A stretch of 64,000 bases of DNA from Piscinibacter sp. HJYY11 (GTDB lineage: Bacteria; Pseudomonadota; Gammaproteobacteria; Burkholderiales; Burkholderiaceae_C), in the NCBI RefSeq assembly GCF_016735515.1, contig NZ_JAERQZ010000001.1:4700746-4764745 (forward strand), written 5' to 3'. The notes under the pieces are model-generated. The model was not told where the DNA came from. It saw only the letters and a program-made list of their open reading frames with translations, and ran no database searches. Position 1 is the stretch's first letter, and each line of letters starts with the position of its first letter. Positions 35,507 through 45,615 of this stretch are shown piece by piece. The position numbers were made by a program, and so were the translations under genes.

Positions 35507-37552
35507 TCAGCGCACGCGCAGCCCCGGCGTGGCGCCGGGCCAGGGTTCGAGCACGTACAGGCCCGGGTTGTTCTTCTCATCGGCATGCGAGGCCGCAAGA
35601 ACCATGCCCTCGCTGACGCCGAACTTCATCTTTCGCGGCGCGAGGTTGGCCACCATCACGGTGAACTTGCCTTCGAGCTGCTCAGGCTGGTAGGCACTCT
35701 TGATGCCGCTGAAGACGTTGCGTGTCTTGCCCTCGCCCACGTCAAGCGTCAGGCGCAGCAGCTTGTCGGAGCCTTCGACGTGCTCGGCCTTGACGATCCT
35801 GGCAATGCGCAGGTCGACCTTGGTGAAGTCGTCGATGCCGATCTCGGGCGCGAGCGCTTCGCCGCCCGGTGCCGGCGCGGCGGCGGGCGCAGGGGCTTCG
35901 AAGAGGGCGTCGAGCTGCTTGGGGTCCACACGTTGCATCAGGTGCTTGTACTCGCCGATGGCGTGCGAGCCGAGGGCACGGCCGGCGTCGGCGAACTGAA
36001 GCGGCTCCACGCGCAGGAAGGCCTCGACCTGCGCGGCGAGCGCCGGCAGCACCGGCTTCAGGTAGATCGTGAGCACGCGGAAGGCCTCGATGCAGACGGT
36101 GCACACGTCGTGCAGCACCTCGTCCTTGCCCAGCTGCTTGGCCAGCTCCCAAGGCTTGTTCTGGTCGACGTATTCGTTGACCCGGTCGGCCAGGAGCATG
36201 ATCTCGCGCAGCGCCTTGCCGAGCTCGCGCTCGTTGTACAGCTCGACGATCGTGTTGCGGTGCGCACGCAGGCCGTCGAGCAGCGCACGCCCTTCGACGC
36301 CGATGTCACCCGACAGGCGCCCGTCGAACCGCTTGGTGATGAACCCGGCCGCGCGGCTCGCGATGTTGATGTACTTGCCGACGAGGTCGCTGTTGACGCG
36401 GGCGACGAAGTCCTCGGGGTTGAACTCCACGTCTTCCACGCGGGCGTTGAGCTTGGCCGCGAGGTAGTAGCGCAGCCATTCGGCGTTCATGCCCAGCTGC
36501 AGGTACTTGAGCGGCGAGAGCCCGGTGCCGCGGCTCTTGCTCATCTTCTCGCCGCCAAGCGACAGGAAGCCGTGCACGTTGATGTGCGTTGGCGTCTTGC
36601 GGCCGCTGAAGTGCAGCATCGCCGGCCAGAACAGGGTGTGGAAGGTGATGATGTCCTTGCCGATGAAGTGCACCTGCTCGACCTTCGGGTCGGCCATGAA
36701 GGCCTCGAAGTCGCGGCCGGTTTTGTCGAAGAGGTTCTTCAGCGAGGCGAGGTAGCCCACCGGCGCATCGAGCCACACGTAGAAGTACTTGCCCGGCGCA
36801 TCGGGGATCTCGATGCCGAAGTAGGGCGCGTCGCGGCTGATGTCCCAGTCGGCCAGGCCCACGTGGCCGTGCTCGTCGACGGTGAACCACTCCTTGATCT
36901 TGTTCAGCACCTCGGGCTGCAGGCGGCCGGCGGTGGTCGTCCAGTCCTTCAGGAACTCGATGCAGCGGTCGGACGAGAGCTGGAAGAAGTAGTGCGAGCT
37001 GCTCTTGAGCACCGGCGTGGCGCCGCTGAGAGCCGAGTACGGGTTCTTCAGCTCGGTGGGCGAGTACACCGCGCCGCAGACCTCGCAGTTGTCGCCGTAC
37101 TGGTCCTTCGCGCCGCACTTCGGGCACTCGCCCTTGATGTAGCGGTCGGGCAAGAACATGCTCTTGACCGGATCGAAGAACTGCTCGATCACCCGCTCGG
37201 CGATCAGGCCCTGCTTGCGCAGCGCGCGGTAGATGTCCTGCGCGAGCGTGTGGTTCTCGGGGCCGTCGGTCGAGTGCCAGTTGTCGAAGCCGATGTGGAA
37301 GCCGTCGAGGTACTGCTTGCGGCCCGCGGCGATCTCGGCCACGAACTGCTGGGGCGTCTTGCCGGCCTTTTCGGCCGCGATCATGATCGGTGCGCCGTGC
37401 GCGTCGTCGGCGCAGACGAAATGCACCTCGTTGCCCAGCATGCGCTGCGCCCGCACCCAGATGTCGGCCTGGATGTACTCCATCATGTGCCCGATGTGGA
37501 AGGGCGCATTGGCGTAGGGCAGGGCGGTGGTGACGAAGAGCTTGCGGGTCAT
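35507..37552 (-). CDS. metG: Methionyl-tRNA synthetase
   Basis: A 681-residue class I synthetase. The HIGH motif is at residues 19-22 ([11 protein letters not shown]), the zinc knuckle [17 protein letters not shown] lies in the connective peptide, and KMSKS is within [14 protein letters not shown]-terminal EMAP/Trbp111-like tRNA-binding domain (about 575-681) begins [15 protein letters not shown]. The length is that of the dimeric E. coli-type enzyme. It is divergent from mrp, a common arrangement. A TAGAAT at 37586-37591 on the minus strand is a plausible -10 box. Confidence 0.98.
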   Translation of the reverse strand: MTRKLFVTTALPYANAPFHIGHMMEYIQADIWVRAQRMLGNEVHFVCADDAHGAPIMIAAEKAGKTPQQFVAEIAAGRKQYLDGFHIGFDNWHSTDGPENHTLAQDIYRALRKQGLIAERVIEQFFDPVKSMFLPDRYIKGECPKCGAKDQYGDNCEVCGAVYSPTELKNPYSALSGATPVLKSSSHYFFQLSSDRCIEFLKDWTTTAGRLQPEVLNKIKEWFTVDEHGHVGLADWDISRDAPYFGIEIPDAPGKYFYVWLDAPVGYLASLKNLFDKTGRDFEAFMADPKVEQVHFIGKDIITFHTLFWPAMLHFSGRKTPTHINVHGFLSLGGEKMSKSRGTGLSPLKYLQLGMNAEWLRYYLAAKLNARVEDVEFNPEDFVARVNSDLVGKYINIASRAAGFITKRFDGRLSGDIGVEGRALLDGLRAHRNTIVELYNERELGKALREIMLLADRVNEYVDQNKPWELAKQLGKDEVLHDVCTVCIEAFRVLTIYLKPVLPALAAQVEAFLRVEPLQFADAGRALGSHAIGEYKHLMQRVDPKQLDALFEAPAPAAAPAPGGEALAPEIGIDDFTKVDLRIARIVKAEHVEGSDKLLRLTLDVGEGKTRNVFSGIKSAYQPEQLEGKFTVMVANLAPRKMKFGVSEGMVLAASHADEKNNPGLYVLEPWPGATPGLRVR

Positions 37553-37664
37553 CGGGGGCCAGGCGGGAGAAGGGCGAAGCGCTTGATTCTAGGCCTGCTC
37601 CCTCTGTGGAAGAGGCCCTGCGCTAGACTGGCCTTCGCCCCTTCCTCCTTCTTCCCACACGCCC

Positions 37665-38756
37665 ATGCCTGCCACCGAAGCCGCGATCCTCGACGCGCTG
37701 AAATCCGTCATCGACCCCAACACCGGCAAGGACTTCGTCAGCACCAAGCAGATCAAGAACCTGCAGCTGTCGGGCAGCGCGGTGAGCTTCGAGGTGGAGC
37801 TGGGCTACCCCGCCAAGAGCCAGATCGAGGGCCTCGCGCATGCGCTGACGCTCGCGGCCCGAGGTGTGGCCGGCATCGACACGGTGACGCCGCGGATCAC
37901 GACCAAGGTCGTGGCCCACGCGGTGCAGCGCGGCGTGCAGCTGCTGCCGAACGTCAAGAACGTCGTCGCCGTCGCCTCCGGCAAGGGTGGCGTGGGCAAG
38001 AGCACGACCGCCGTGAACCTGGCGCTGGCCCTCGCTGCCGAAGGCGCGAGCGTGGGCGTGCTCGATGCCGACATCTACGGCCCGAGCCAGCCCACCATGC
38101 TCGGCGTGGAAGGCCGGCCGGAGAGCGCCGACGGCAAGACCATGGAGCCGAAGGAAAACCACGGCGTCCAGGTGATGTCGATCGGCTTCCTCGTCGAGCC
38201 CGACAACGCGATGATCTGGCGCGGCCCCATGGCCACCCAGGCGCTCGACCAGCTGCTGCGCCAGACCAACTGGCGCGACCTCGACTACCTGATCGTCGAC
38301 ATGCCCCCAGGCACCGGCGACATCGCCCTGACGCTCGCGCAGCGCGTGCCGCTCACCGGCGCCGTGGTGGTGACCACGCCGCAGGACATCGCGCTGATCG
38401 ACGCCAAGCGCGGCGTGCGCATGTTCGAGAAGGTGGGCGTGCCCATCCTCGGCCTCGTGGAAAACATGGCCATGCACGTGTGCTCCAACTGCGGTCACGT
38501 CGAGCACATCTTCGGTGCCGAGGGCGGCAAGAAGATGGCGGCCGAGTTCAACATCGACTACCTCGGCGCGATGCCGCTGTCGATGGGCATCCGCCAGCAA
38601 GCCGATTCGGGCACGCCGACCGTGGTGGCCGAGCCCGACGGCGAGATCGCCAGCCTCTACAAGGCGATGGCGCGCCAGGTGGCGGTGAAGATCGCCCAGC
38701 GCTCCAAGGATTTCTCGTCCAAGTTCCCGACTATCACCGTGTCGAAGAACACCTGA
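37665..38756 (+). CDS. mrp: Mrp/ApbC Fe-S cluster carrier ATPase
   Basis: A 363-residue protein with an N-terminal MIP18/DUF59 domain (about 1-95) and a MinD-like ATPase domain. The P-loop is ASGKGGVGKSTTAVNLALA, with VLDADIYGPSQPTML and VDMPPGTGDIALTLAQ following. The CxxC that binds the bridging Fe-S cluster is HVCSNCGHVEHIFG. It delivers Fe-S clusters to apoproteins. A TAGACT at 37624-37629 could be its -10 box. It is divergent from metG and convergent with the metallo-hydrolase. Confidence 0.96.
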   Translation: MPATEAAILDALKSVIDPNTGKDFVSTKQIKNLQLSGSAVSFEVELGYPAKSQIEGLAHALTLAARGVAGIDTVTPRITTKVVAHAVQRGVQLLPNVKNVVAVASGKGGVGKSTTAVNLALALAAEGASVGVLDADIYGPSQPTMLGVEGRPESADGKTMEPKENHGVQVMSIGFLVEPDNAMIWRGPMATQALDQLLRQTNWRDLDYLIVDMPPGTGDIALTLAQRVPLTGAVVVTTPQDIALIDAKRGVRMFEKVGVPILGLVENMAMHVCSNCGHVEHIFGAEGGKKMAAEFNIDYLGAMPLSMGIRQQADSGTPTVVAEPDGEIASLYKAMARQVAVKIAQRSKDFSSKFPTITVSKNT

Positions 38757-38765
38757 TCGCCGGGC

Positions 38766-39758
38766 TCAGGGCACGAAGGGCTCGAAGAGCGGCGGCATCC
38801 GGACCTCCACGCCGTCCTGACGGCCACGCTGCTGCAGGTCGGCCATCACCGTGTCGAAGTCGTCGATCAGCCAGGGCGTGGCCTGCAGCGGCTCGCTCAG
38901 CGGCAGCATGAAGTCGTCCCAGTGGATGGGAATCACGCGCTTCGCGCCGACAAGCTTCACCGTCTCGGCCCAGTAGGCGCTGCGGTAGGCCTCGTCCTTC
39001 CTGCCGAGCGTGCCGGTGCCGAGGAACACGGTCTCGGCGCGCACGCCGGCCAGCGAGCCAGGCACGATGCCGGCGCTGCCTTGCACGAGGAAGCTGCGGC
39101 CCGAGGTGTGCGTGACGGAGATGACCCACACCTCGCCCTCGCGCCATCTCGTCACGTGGGCCGGTGGCGTGAGCGGCTCGGTGATCGGCTCCTGGCCGTG
39201 GCCGCTGCTGTAGGGCGTGGGGCTGTGGCGGCTGGCGATCAGCCGGAGGGTGAACTTGCCGAGCTGCAGTGTCTCGCCCGGCTTCACGATGCGCATTTGC
39301 GCCTCGGCGAGGCCGGCGCCGCGGCCGATCTGCCGCATTGACTCGCCGCCCACCAGCAGCGCGCCGGTGCGCTGCGCGACGAGCGGCGCGTCCATCGCAT
39401 GGTCGTAGTGCGCATGCACCGGGATCACCGCCGCGAGCTTGCGGACCCCGAGCCGGCGCAGGCTCTCGTCGACGATGGTTGGATCGGGCCCAATCCGGCC
39501 GAAGAGCGTCCGCAGCACCGGCGGGCGCGAGAAGAAGCCGTCCGTCATCCAGGCCGTTTCGCCGTCGTCGAACACCAGCGTGGTGACACCCGCGAAGCGC
39601 ACACGCACCGCGGAAGTGTCGGTCGACGTGGGCAGCGTGAGCGATTGGTAGGGTGCGAGCGAAGGCCGGCGGTTGAACTGCACCACCACGAACACCACCA
39701 CCAGCAGCAAGGCTGCCAGCAGCACGACGACGAGTCGCTTCAGCAGGCGGCCGATCAC
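38766..39758 (-). CDS. Membrane-anchored MBL-fold metallo-hydrolase
   Basis: A 330-residue protein starting at GTG 39758. A single N-terminal membrane anchor (about 6-28) is followed by a metallo-beta-lactamase fold of the UlaG/NAPE-PLD-like branch: VRVRFAGVTTLVFDDGETAWMTDGF, then IPVHAHYDHAMDAP (HxHxDH metal site), ISVTHTSGRSF and VIPIHWDDFMLP. Relatives hydrolyse lactones or phosphodiesters; the substrate is unknown. Its GTGA junction overlaps the stop of the Mpo1-like gene by 4 bases. Confidence 0.87.
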   Translation of the reverse strand: MIGRLLKRLVVVLLAALLLVVVFVVVQFNRRPSLAPYQSLTLPTSTDTSAVRVRFAGVTTLVFDDGETAWMTDGFFSRPPVLRTLFGRIGPDPTIVDESLRRLGVRKLAAVIPVHAHYDHAMDAPLVAQRTGALLVGGESMRQIGRGAGLAEAQMRIVKPGETLQLGKFTLRLIASRHSPTPYSSGHGQEPITEPLTPPAHVTRWREGEVWVISVTHTSGRSFLVQGSAGIVPGSLAGVRAETVFLGTGTLGRKDEAYRSAYWAETVKLVGAKRVIPIHWDDFMLPLSEPLQATPWLIDDFDTVMADLQQRGRQDGVEVRMPPLFEPFVP

Positions 39759-40291
39759 CGGTGGGCTGGCGTCGACAGGTCGCGCAGCACGGTCGGGCCG
39801 GTGCGGCGCTCGATCTCATCCAGCAGCGGCTTGCCCCAGCCGAGCGCGAACATCGCTTCGCCGGTGACGAACATCGGCCCGACGAGCAGGCCGATCAGGT
39901 CGTCGACGAACGCCGGCTTGCGGCCTTCGTAGTAGTGGCCGATGAACTGGATCACCCAGCCCACGACGAAGCTGCCGATGCCCCACGCCAGCCACGCGGC
40001 GACGCTGTCGAGCGCGAGGCTGTGCGCGAGCAGGATCAGGATGCCGTTGGTGACGCTCACGCCGGCGCCCAGTGCGAGGTTGCCGCGGGTCAGGTACCAC
40101 ACGGTTGACGCGATCCACAGCAGCCACGCCGGCGTGACCGGGAAGCCGCCCACGCTGAACAACTCGGGCCGCGAGAGCAGCACGCCGATCGAGAACACGA
40201 TCAGCGGGATGCCGACGAAGTGGGTGGCGATGTTGCGGCGGTCGCGGTGGTACGCGGCGTACTGGACCATCAGCTCGGTGGCGTTGCGCAT
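39755..40291 (-). CDS. Mpo1-like (DUF962) membrane protein, copy 1
   Basis: A 178-residue protein with about four membrane segments. It shows YHRDRRNIATHFVGIPLIVF and VIQFIGHYYEGRKPAFVDD, the histidine motifs of the Mpo1 family. In yeast, Mpo1 is an Fe(II) dioxygenase that shortens 2-hydroxy fatty acids; bacterial roles are not established. The start is placed at ATG 40291 rather than 40303, because GGAGACAGCC precedes ATG here exactly as in the paralogue at 41633. It is coupled to the MBL gene downstream. The paralogue lies 0.8 kb away across a Crp/Fnr-type gene. Confidence 0.85.
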   Translation of the reverse strand: MRNATELMVQYAAYHRDRRNIATHFVGIPLIVFSIGVLLSRPELFSVGGFPVTPAWLLWIASTVWYLTRGNLALGAGVSVTNGILILLAHSLALDSVAAWLAWGIGSFVVGWVIQFIGHYYEGRKPAFVDDLIGLLVGPMFVTGEAMFALGWGKPLLDEIERRTGPTVLRDLSTPAHR

Positions 40292-40370
40292 GGCTGTCTC
40301 CATCGGGGTGTTATGGGGGCGATGCTAGTGCTTCTGCATGGCATGCGACTGTCAAAATTCCGACATTCCC

Positions 40371-41081
40371 ATGACACCCGCCAGCACCCCCTTCACCGAC
40401 GCCCTGCAGGCCGCTTTGCGCACCGATGCATGGTTCGGCAGTTGCCCGCCGGACTTCCAGTCAGCCTTGCTCAACCTCGGCCGGGCGGAGCAACTGCAGG
40501 TGGGTGAGCCGCTCTTCAGCCGCGGCGCGTCGGCCGAGGGCCTGTGCTGTGTGACCGCGGGTGCCTTGCGCGTGGGCGCGCTGCAACCCGACGGCAGCGA
40601 GACGCTGCTCGGCTACGTGGAGCCCTACCAGTGGTTCGGCGAGATCTCGCTGCTCGATGGCCTGCCGCGCACGCACGATGCGGTGGCCGATGCCGACACC
40701 ACCGTGTGGCAGGTGCCGCAGGCCGAGCTGCGGGACTGGCTGGATGCGCATCCCGCCCACTGGCAGGATGTCGCGCGGCTTGCCTGCGCCAAGCTGCGCA
40801 TCGCCTTCACGATGCTCGAAGACATCGCCCACCTGCCGCTGGAGCAGCGCCTGGCCAAGCGCCTGTGGCTGGTGTCGCATGGCAATGGCACGCGGCCCGA
40901 TGCGCCGCGCCGCCAGCTGCGGCTGCCGCAGGAGCACCTGGCGCTGATGCTGGGCGTGAGCCGGCAAAGCGCCAACAAGGCGCTGCGCGCGCTCGAGGAC
41001 AAGGGCGTGCTGAAGCTGCGCTACGGCGCGATCGAGCTCGTGGATGTGGCGGCGCTGGCGCGCGCCGGTGGCCTCGCCTGA
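40371..41081 (+). CDS. Crp/Fnr family transcriptional regulator
   Basis: A 236-residue regulator with an N-terminal cyclic-nucleotide-binding fold (QVGEPLFSRGASAEGLCCVTAGALRVGALQPDGSE, then GYVEPYQWFGEISLLDGLPRTHDAVA). The C-terminal winged helix has LRLPQEHLALMLGVSRQSANKALRALEDKGVLKLRYG. It lacks the cysteine cluster of Fnr. The effector is unknown. The ATG at 40371 has no ribosome binding site; a -10-like AAAAT ends 13 bases upstream, so the message may be leaderless. An in-frame ATG at 40338 would add 11 unlikely residues. It lies between two Mpo1-like genes. Confidence 0.9.
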   Translation: MTPASTPFTDALQAALRTDAWFGSCPPDFQSALLNLGRAEQLQVGEPLFSRGASAEGLCCVTAGALRVGALQPDGSETLLGYVEPYQWFGEISLLDGLPRTHDAVADADTTVWQVPQAELRDWLDAHPAHWQDVARLACAKLRIAFTMLEDIAHLPLEQRLAKRLWLVSHGNGTRPDAPRRQLRLPQEHLALMLGVSRQSANKALRALEDKGVLKLRYGAIELVDVAALARAGGLA

Positions 41082-41093
41082 CGCGAGTCCCGC

Positions 41094-41633
41094 TCAGGCC
41101 GGATGGGCCAGGTCGCGCAGGTGGGTGGGGCCGGCACGGCGCTCGATCTCGGCGAGCATCGGCTTGTTCCAGCCCATCGAGAAGAGCGCTTCGGCGGTGA
41201 CGAACATCGGCCCGACCAACAGGCCGAAGATGTCGTCGACGAAGGCCGGCTTGCGGCCTTCGTAGTAGTGCCCGAGGAACTGCATGGCCCAGCCGATGAA
41301 GAAGCTGCCGGCGCCCCAGGCCAGCCAGCTGGCCACGCTGCCTCCGGCCGCACTGTGCGCCAGGGCGACCAGCAGGCCCACCGCCAGGGTGACCGCCACG
41401 CTCAGCGTGAACGGACCACGGCGGCTCATGTACCAGGCCCCCGCGATGCAGAACGCGATCCACGCGGCGGTGACATCCAGCCGCGGCAAGGTGAGGTGCA
41501 GCCGGGCCAGCAGCACGCCGACGCCAAAGACGATCAGCGGGATGCCCACAAAATGGGTGACGATGTTGCGCTGGTCGCGGTGGTAATGGGCGTACTGCAC
41601 CAAAAGGTCCAGTGTGCTGCGATGTGCGTTCAT
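41094..41633 (-). CDS. Mpo1-like (DUF962) membrane protein, copy 2
   Basis: A 179-residue paralogue of the product of 39755-40291, clearly more than half identical by eye, with YHRDQRNIVTHFVGIPLIVF and AMQFLGHYYEGRKPAFVDD and the same C-terminal EIERRAGPTHLRDL. It has about four membrane segments. The leader GGAGACAGCC before the ATG is identical to copy 1, pointing to duplication of gene plus leader. It is convergent with the Crp/Fnr gene (12-base gap) and divergent from the C13 peptidase. Confidence 0.87.
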   Translation of the reverse strand: MNAHRSTLDLLVQYAHYHRDQRNIVTHFVGIPLIVFGVGVLLARLHLTLPRLDVTAAWIAFCIAGAWYMSRRGPFTLSVAVTLAVGLLVALAHSAAGGSVASWLAWGAGSFFIGWAMQFLGHYYEGRKPAFVDDIFGLLVGPMFVTAEALFSMGWNKPMLAEIERRAGPTHLRDLAHPA

Positions 41634-41735
41634 GGCTGTCTCCGCGAGGCGGTTTTGGTCACATTCTGGAGCGGGCCGCGGCCCGTGTGAACATGGTAGT
41701 TACACAGAGACCGATGGTGTCACGGGAAGGTACGA

Positions 41736-43136
41736 ATGCAGGGCCCGCTTGAGCAAAACCGCACCAACATGAACACATTCCGGCGATGGGCCGCGGCAGC
41801 CGTGCGCAGCGTGTTCTTCCGGAAGCCGTCGCTGGAAGGCCTGAGGATCGGGCCGCTCGGGCTGGTGCTCCTGGCCGGGCTGCTGCTGGCCACCAGCGTG
41901 GTGGTGCAACGCCTCCACATCCCGGGCCCGGCGCTCTTCTACTGGCAGTCTCTCGGTGGCGGGTGGCTCGGCACGGTGCTTTTCATCCTGGCGTGCTGGA
42001 TGGCGGCCCGCGGCACGCTGCAAGACGGTGCATCGGTGCTGCTGGCGCTGGTGTGCCTGGTGCAGATGCTGATCTCCTGGCCCTTGTGGGGCGCGTACTT
42101 CGTGGCCGAACGCTGGCTGCCGGACGGTCTTCCAGCGGGGGCCGGGGCCATGCAGTACCTGCTCTGGGTTCCGATGGGCTGGACGACCCTTGCCAATGTG
42201 GTGCTGCTCGCTCGCCATGCCGAGCGAGGCACCACGCGCGCCGGCGTCGTCCTTGTGGTGGCCGCGGCGGTGGCCGTGAGCCTGTACCTTCCGCGCAGCG
42301 GCTTCTGGTACCCCGACATGAGCGCTGCCGCCGACGAGCTCGAAGACAAGCGCCTGCAGCTCAGCCAGGAGGTGCTGGAAGCCCAGTCGGCCAGCGTGGT
42401 GTCGACCCTGCAGGCCCTGCAACCCCAGCGCCCCGGCGTGGCCGACGTCTATGCCATCACCTTTGCGCCCTACGCCGGCGAAGAAGTCTTCCGCCGTGAG
42501 AGCCGGCTCGTGAGCCAGCTGATGCAGGAGCGCTTCGACGCGCAGGGCCGCACGCTGTCGCTCATCAACCATGCCGAGACCGCACGCGAGCTGCCCTGGG
42601 CCACCGGGCTCAACCTGCGCCGCGCCATCCAGCAGGTGGCGAGCCTGATGGACCGCGAGGAAGACATCCTCTTCATCCACCTCACCTCGCACGGCGCCCG
42701 CGACGGCCGTCTCGCTGCGCAGTTCGACCCGCTGGAAGTCGACGAGCTCACGCCCGAGAAGCTGCGCGCCTGGCTCGACGAGGCCGGCGTGCGCTGGCGC
42801 GTGCTGTCCATCTCGGCGTGTTACTCGGGCTCGTGGCTGCCCGCGCTCGCCGACCCGGGCACGCTCACGATGACCGCGGCCGATGCGACGCACACCTCCT
42901 ACGGCTGCGGCCGCGGTTCCGAGCTCACCTATTTCGGGCGCGCGATGTATGCCGAGCAGCTGCGCAAGACGCGCTCGTTCGAGGCCGCGCATGCGGCGGC
43001 TCGCGAAGTGATCGATCAGCGCGAGAAGGCGGCCCGCAAGACCGACGGCTACTCCAACCCGCAGATCCAGATGGGCGAGGCGATCCGCCCCAGGCTCGCC
43101 GAGCTGGAGAAGCGGCTCGATGCTGCGGCGCAGTGA
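41736..43136 (+). CDS. Membrane-anchored C13 (legumain-like) family peptidase
   Basis: A 466-residue protein. About five membrane segments (45-190) precede a soluble caspase-like fold with [20 protein letters not shown], the catalytic His319 in [11 protein letters not shown], and Cys362 in [15 protein letters not shown]. This His-Gly/Ala-Cys arrangement is the C13 legumain/GPI-transamidase pattern. The start ATG 41736 follows GGGAAGG by 5 bases. The catalytic domain is probably periplasmic or cytoplasmic depending on topology, which I could not settle. The substrate is unknown. No immediate operon partner: dcd follows with its own -10-like box. Confidence 0.85.
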   Translation: MQGPLEQNRTNMNTFRRWAAAAVRSVFFRKPSLEGLRIGPLGLVLLAGLLLATSVVVQRLHIPGPALFYWQSLGGGWLGTVLFILACWMAARGTLQDGASVLLALVCLVQMLISWPLWGAYFVAERWLPDGLPAGAGAMQYLLWVPMGWTTLANVVLLARHAERGTTRAGVVLVVAAAVAVSLYLPRSGFWYPDMSAAADELEDKRLQLSQEVLEAQSASVVSTLQALQPQRPGVADVYAITFAPYAGEEVFRRESRLVSQLMQERFDAQGRTLSLINHAETARELPWATGLNLRRAIQQVASLMDREEDILFIHLTSHGARDGRLAAQFDPLEVDELTPEKLRAWLDEAGVRWRVLSISACYSGSWLPALADPGTLTMTAADATHTSYGCGRGSELTYFGRAMYAEQLRKTRSFEAAHAAAREVIDQREKAARKTDGYSNPQIQMGEAIRPRLAELEKRLDAAAQ

Positions 43137-43154
43137 AGCGCCCGGCCGCCTCCC

Positions 43155-43160
43155 TACAAT
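43155..43160 (+). promoter_or_regulatory. Candidate -10 box for dcd
   Basis: TACAAT lies 31 bases upstream of the dcd ATG. No consensus -35 element is seen. Confidence 0.35.
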
Positions 43161-43191
43161 CGAGCCCCCTTCAGACCCGCGCGAGACCGGC

Positions 43192-43761
<570 letters not shown>

Positions 43762-43853
43762 GGCCCCGTCTGACAGCCGCCTGAGCCACTTCCCCGTGGC
43801 GAATCGGTGGCGCGTCGCTACGATGGCGGCTGGTCCATCTCCGGGAGCTCGCC

Positions 43854-44729
43854 ATGAAGTGGCAAGGCAATCGTGAAAGCGACAACGTCGAAGATGCCCG
43901 CGGCGGAGGCGGCGGTGGCGGCTTCTCGTTCGGTGGCGGGCGCAGCATCGGCCTCGGCAGCGTGGCGATCGCGCTCGTGGCAGGCTGGATCTTCGGCATC
44001 AACCCGCTCACCATCCTCGGCCTCATGAGCGGTGGCGGCCCGGCCCCGCAGGTGCAGCAGGCGCCCGCCGGCCGCCCGCCGGCCGATGACCAGATGGCAC
44101 GTTTCGTCTCGGTGGTGCTGGCCGACACCGAAGACGTGTGGCGCGAGCAGTTCAAGCAGATGGGCGCGACCTACCGCGACCCCAAGCTGCGCCTCTTCCG
44201 TGGCAGCGAGCCCACCGCCTGCGGCATGGGCCAGTCGGCGATGGGACCGTTCTACTGCCCGGGTGACCAGAAGGTCTACATCGACCTCAGCTTCTACGAG
44301 ACCATGCGCACGCGGCTCGGCGCGCCGGGTGACTTTGCCCAGGCCTACGTCATCGCGCACGAGGTGGGCCACCACGTGCAAAACCTGCTCGGCATCAGCG
44401 GCAAGGTCGACAGCATGCGCGGCCGCATCCCCGAGGCACAGCAGAACGCGCTCTCGGTGCGGCTCGAGTTGCAGGCCGACTGCTTTGCCGGCGTGTGGGC
44501 GCACCACGCCAACAACGCCCGCCAGATCCTGGAGCAAGGCGACGTGGAAGAAGCGCTCAACGCCGCCTCGCAGATCGGCGACGACGCGCTGCAGCGCAAG
44601 TCGCGCGGCACGGTGCAGCCCGAGACCTTCACCCACGGCACCAGCGCGCAGCGCGTCACCTGGTTCAAGCGCGGCCTGCAGAGCGGCAGCGTGAACCAGT
44701 GCAACACCTTCGAGGCGCGGCAGATCTGA
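43854..44729 (+). CDS. ypfJ: YpfJ-like neutral zinc metallopeptidase
   Basis: A 291-residue protein with a glycine-rich N-terminus ([18 protein letters not shown]), one membrane segment (about 32-55), and a zinc peptidase domain. The motif is [13 protein letters not shown] (His169, Glu170, His173), with the third-ligand region [40 protein letters not shown] precedes it. This is the family called putative neutral zinc metallopeptidase. Its substrate and role are not known. A TACGAT at 43817-43822 may be the -10 box. It is convergent with the GntR gene. Confidence 0.9.
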   Translation: MKWQGNRESDNVEDARGGGGGGGFSFGGGRSIGLGSVAIALVAGWIFGINPLTILGLMSGGGPAPQVQQAPAGRPPADDQMARFVSVVLADTEDVWREQFKQMGATYRDPKLRLFRGSEPTACGMGQSAMGPFYCPGDQKVYIDLSFYETMRTRLGAPGDFAQAYVIAHEVGHHVQNLLGISGKVDSMRGRIPEAQQNALSVRLELQADCFAGVWAHHANNARQILEQGDVEEALNAASQIGDDALQRKSRGTVQPETFTHGTSAQRVTWFKRGLQSGSVNQCNTFEARQI

Positions 44730-44738
44730 AGACGGCGG

Positions 44739-45479
44739 TCAGCCGCCGACCCAGCGCTCCTCCGACGCCTTGAGGTGCGACCGCATCGCGGCCTGCGCGG
44801 TGAGCGGGTCGCGGGCCTCGAGCGCGCGGTAGATCGCCTCGTGCTCCTTGAGCGCGGTGTTCCAGGTGCGGGTGTTCTCGAAGCGCACGCTCAGGTGCGA
44901 CGAAATCGGGCTGTGGCGTTCGTCGAACAGCTCCGACACCAGCCGCACCATCACCGAGTTGCCGGTCATCTCGGCCAGCGTGATGTGGAACTGCCGGTCG
45001 TGCCCGAGCGGCGAAAGCCCCTGCGCAATCTGCCCGCGCATCCCCTCGATGCTCTCGCGCAGGCGCGACAGCGCCTCGGGCGTGACGTGGGCGCAGGCCA
45101 GAACCGCCACGTCGCCCTCCACCGCGGCGCGCGCCTGCATGAGCTCGATCGGGCTCTCGCCCATGGCCTCAGTGCTCTTGGCCGGTCGCTCGGGCGGGTT
45201 GCACACGTAGACGCCCGAGCCGCTGCGGATCTCGACGCTCAGCTCGATGTCGAGTGCGATCAAGGCCTCGCGCAGCGAAGGTCGCGAGACCCCGAGCTGC
45301 TGCGCCAGGTCGCGCTCCGGCGGCAGCTTGCTGCCGGGCTTGAAGACGCCGCGCTGGATCAGGTCGCGGATCTGGTCGGCGATCTGCTGATAGAGGCGCC
45401 GAGTCTCGACGGGGCGGAGTTGCGAAGCGGCGGAGAGTGCGGAGGTGGGCACGGCGTGCTTTGAAAGTGGCCTGACCAT
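44739..45479 (-). CDS. FadR/FCD-type GntR transcriptional regulator of the sugar operon
   Basis: A 246-residue regulator: an N-terminal GntR winged helix (YQQIADQIRDLIQRGVFKPGSKLPPERDLAQQLGVSRPSLREALIALD) and a helical FCD effector domain with DRQFHITLAEMTGNS and KEHEAIYRALEARDPLTAQAAMRSHL, which carries the metal-binding Asp/His set. It is divergent from the transport and catabolic operon across 215 bases and most probably represses it in the absence of a pathway sugar acid. UxuR/ExuR of E. coli, which respond to hexuronates, are of the same class. Confidence 0.9.
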   Translation of the reverse strand: MVRPLSKHAVPTSALSAASQLRPVETRRLYQQIADQIRDLIQRGVFKPGSKLPPERDLAQQLGVSRPSLREALIALDIELSVEIRSGSGVYVCNPPERPAKSTEAMGESPIELMQARAAVEGDVAVLACAHVTPEALSRLRESIEGMRGQIAQGLSPLGHDRQFHITLAEMTGNSVMVRLVSELFDERHSPISSHLSVRFENTRTWNTALKEHEAIYRALEARDPLTAQAAMRSHLKASEERWVGG

Positions 45480-45598
45480 GATAGCCGACCTCCCGCTCCG
45501 GGCGCCTGATCCGTGCAAGGCGAACTTTGGCGGGATACCTATGGAAAGTACCTAAATTCGGCCTTTTTACCTCGTATGGCGGGCTGATTCCAGGCGCC

Positions 45599-45615
45599 TT
45601 TTGGTCAGGCCAGAA
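45599..45615 (+). promoter_or_regulatory. Candidate GntR operator upstream of the sugar operon
   Basis: TTTTGGTCAGGCCAGAA is an imperfect palindrome with 13 of 17 positions symmetrical and a TTGGT/CCA core, similar to TTGGTNNACCAA-type sites bound by FCD-type GntR proteins. It lies 80 bases before the TTG start of the first transporter gene. A second looser site, TTTGG (45623-45627) with CCAAA (45641-45645), is nearby. TACCTA occurs twice at 45536-45541 and 45549-45554. Confidence 0.4.
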
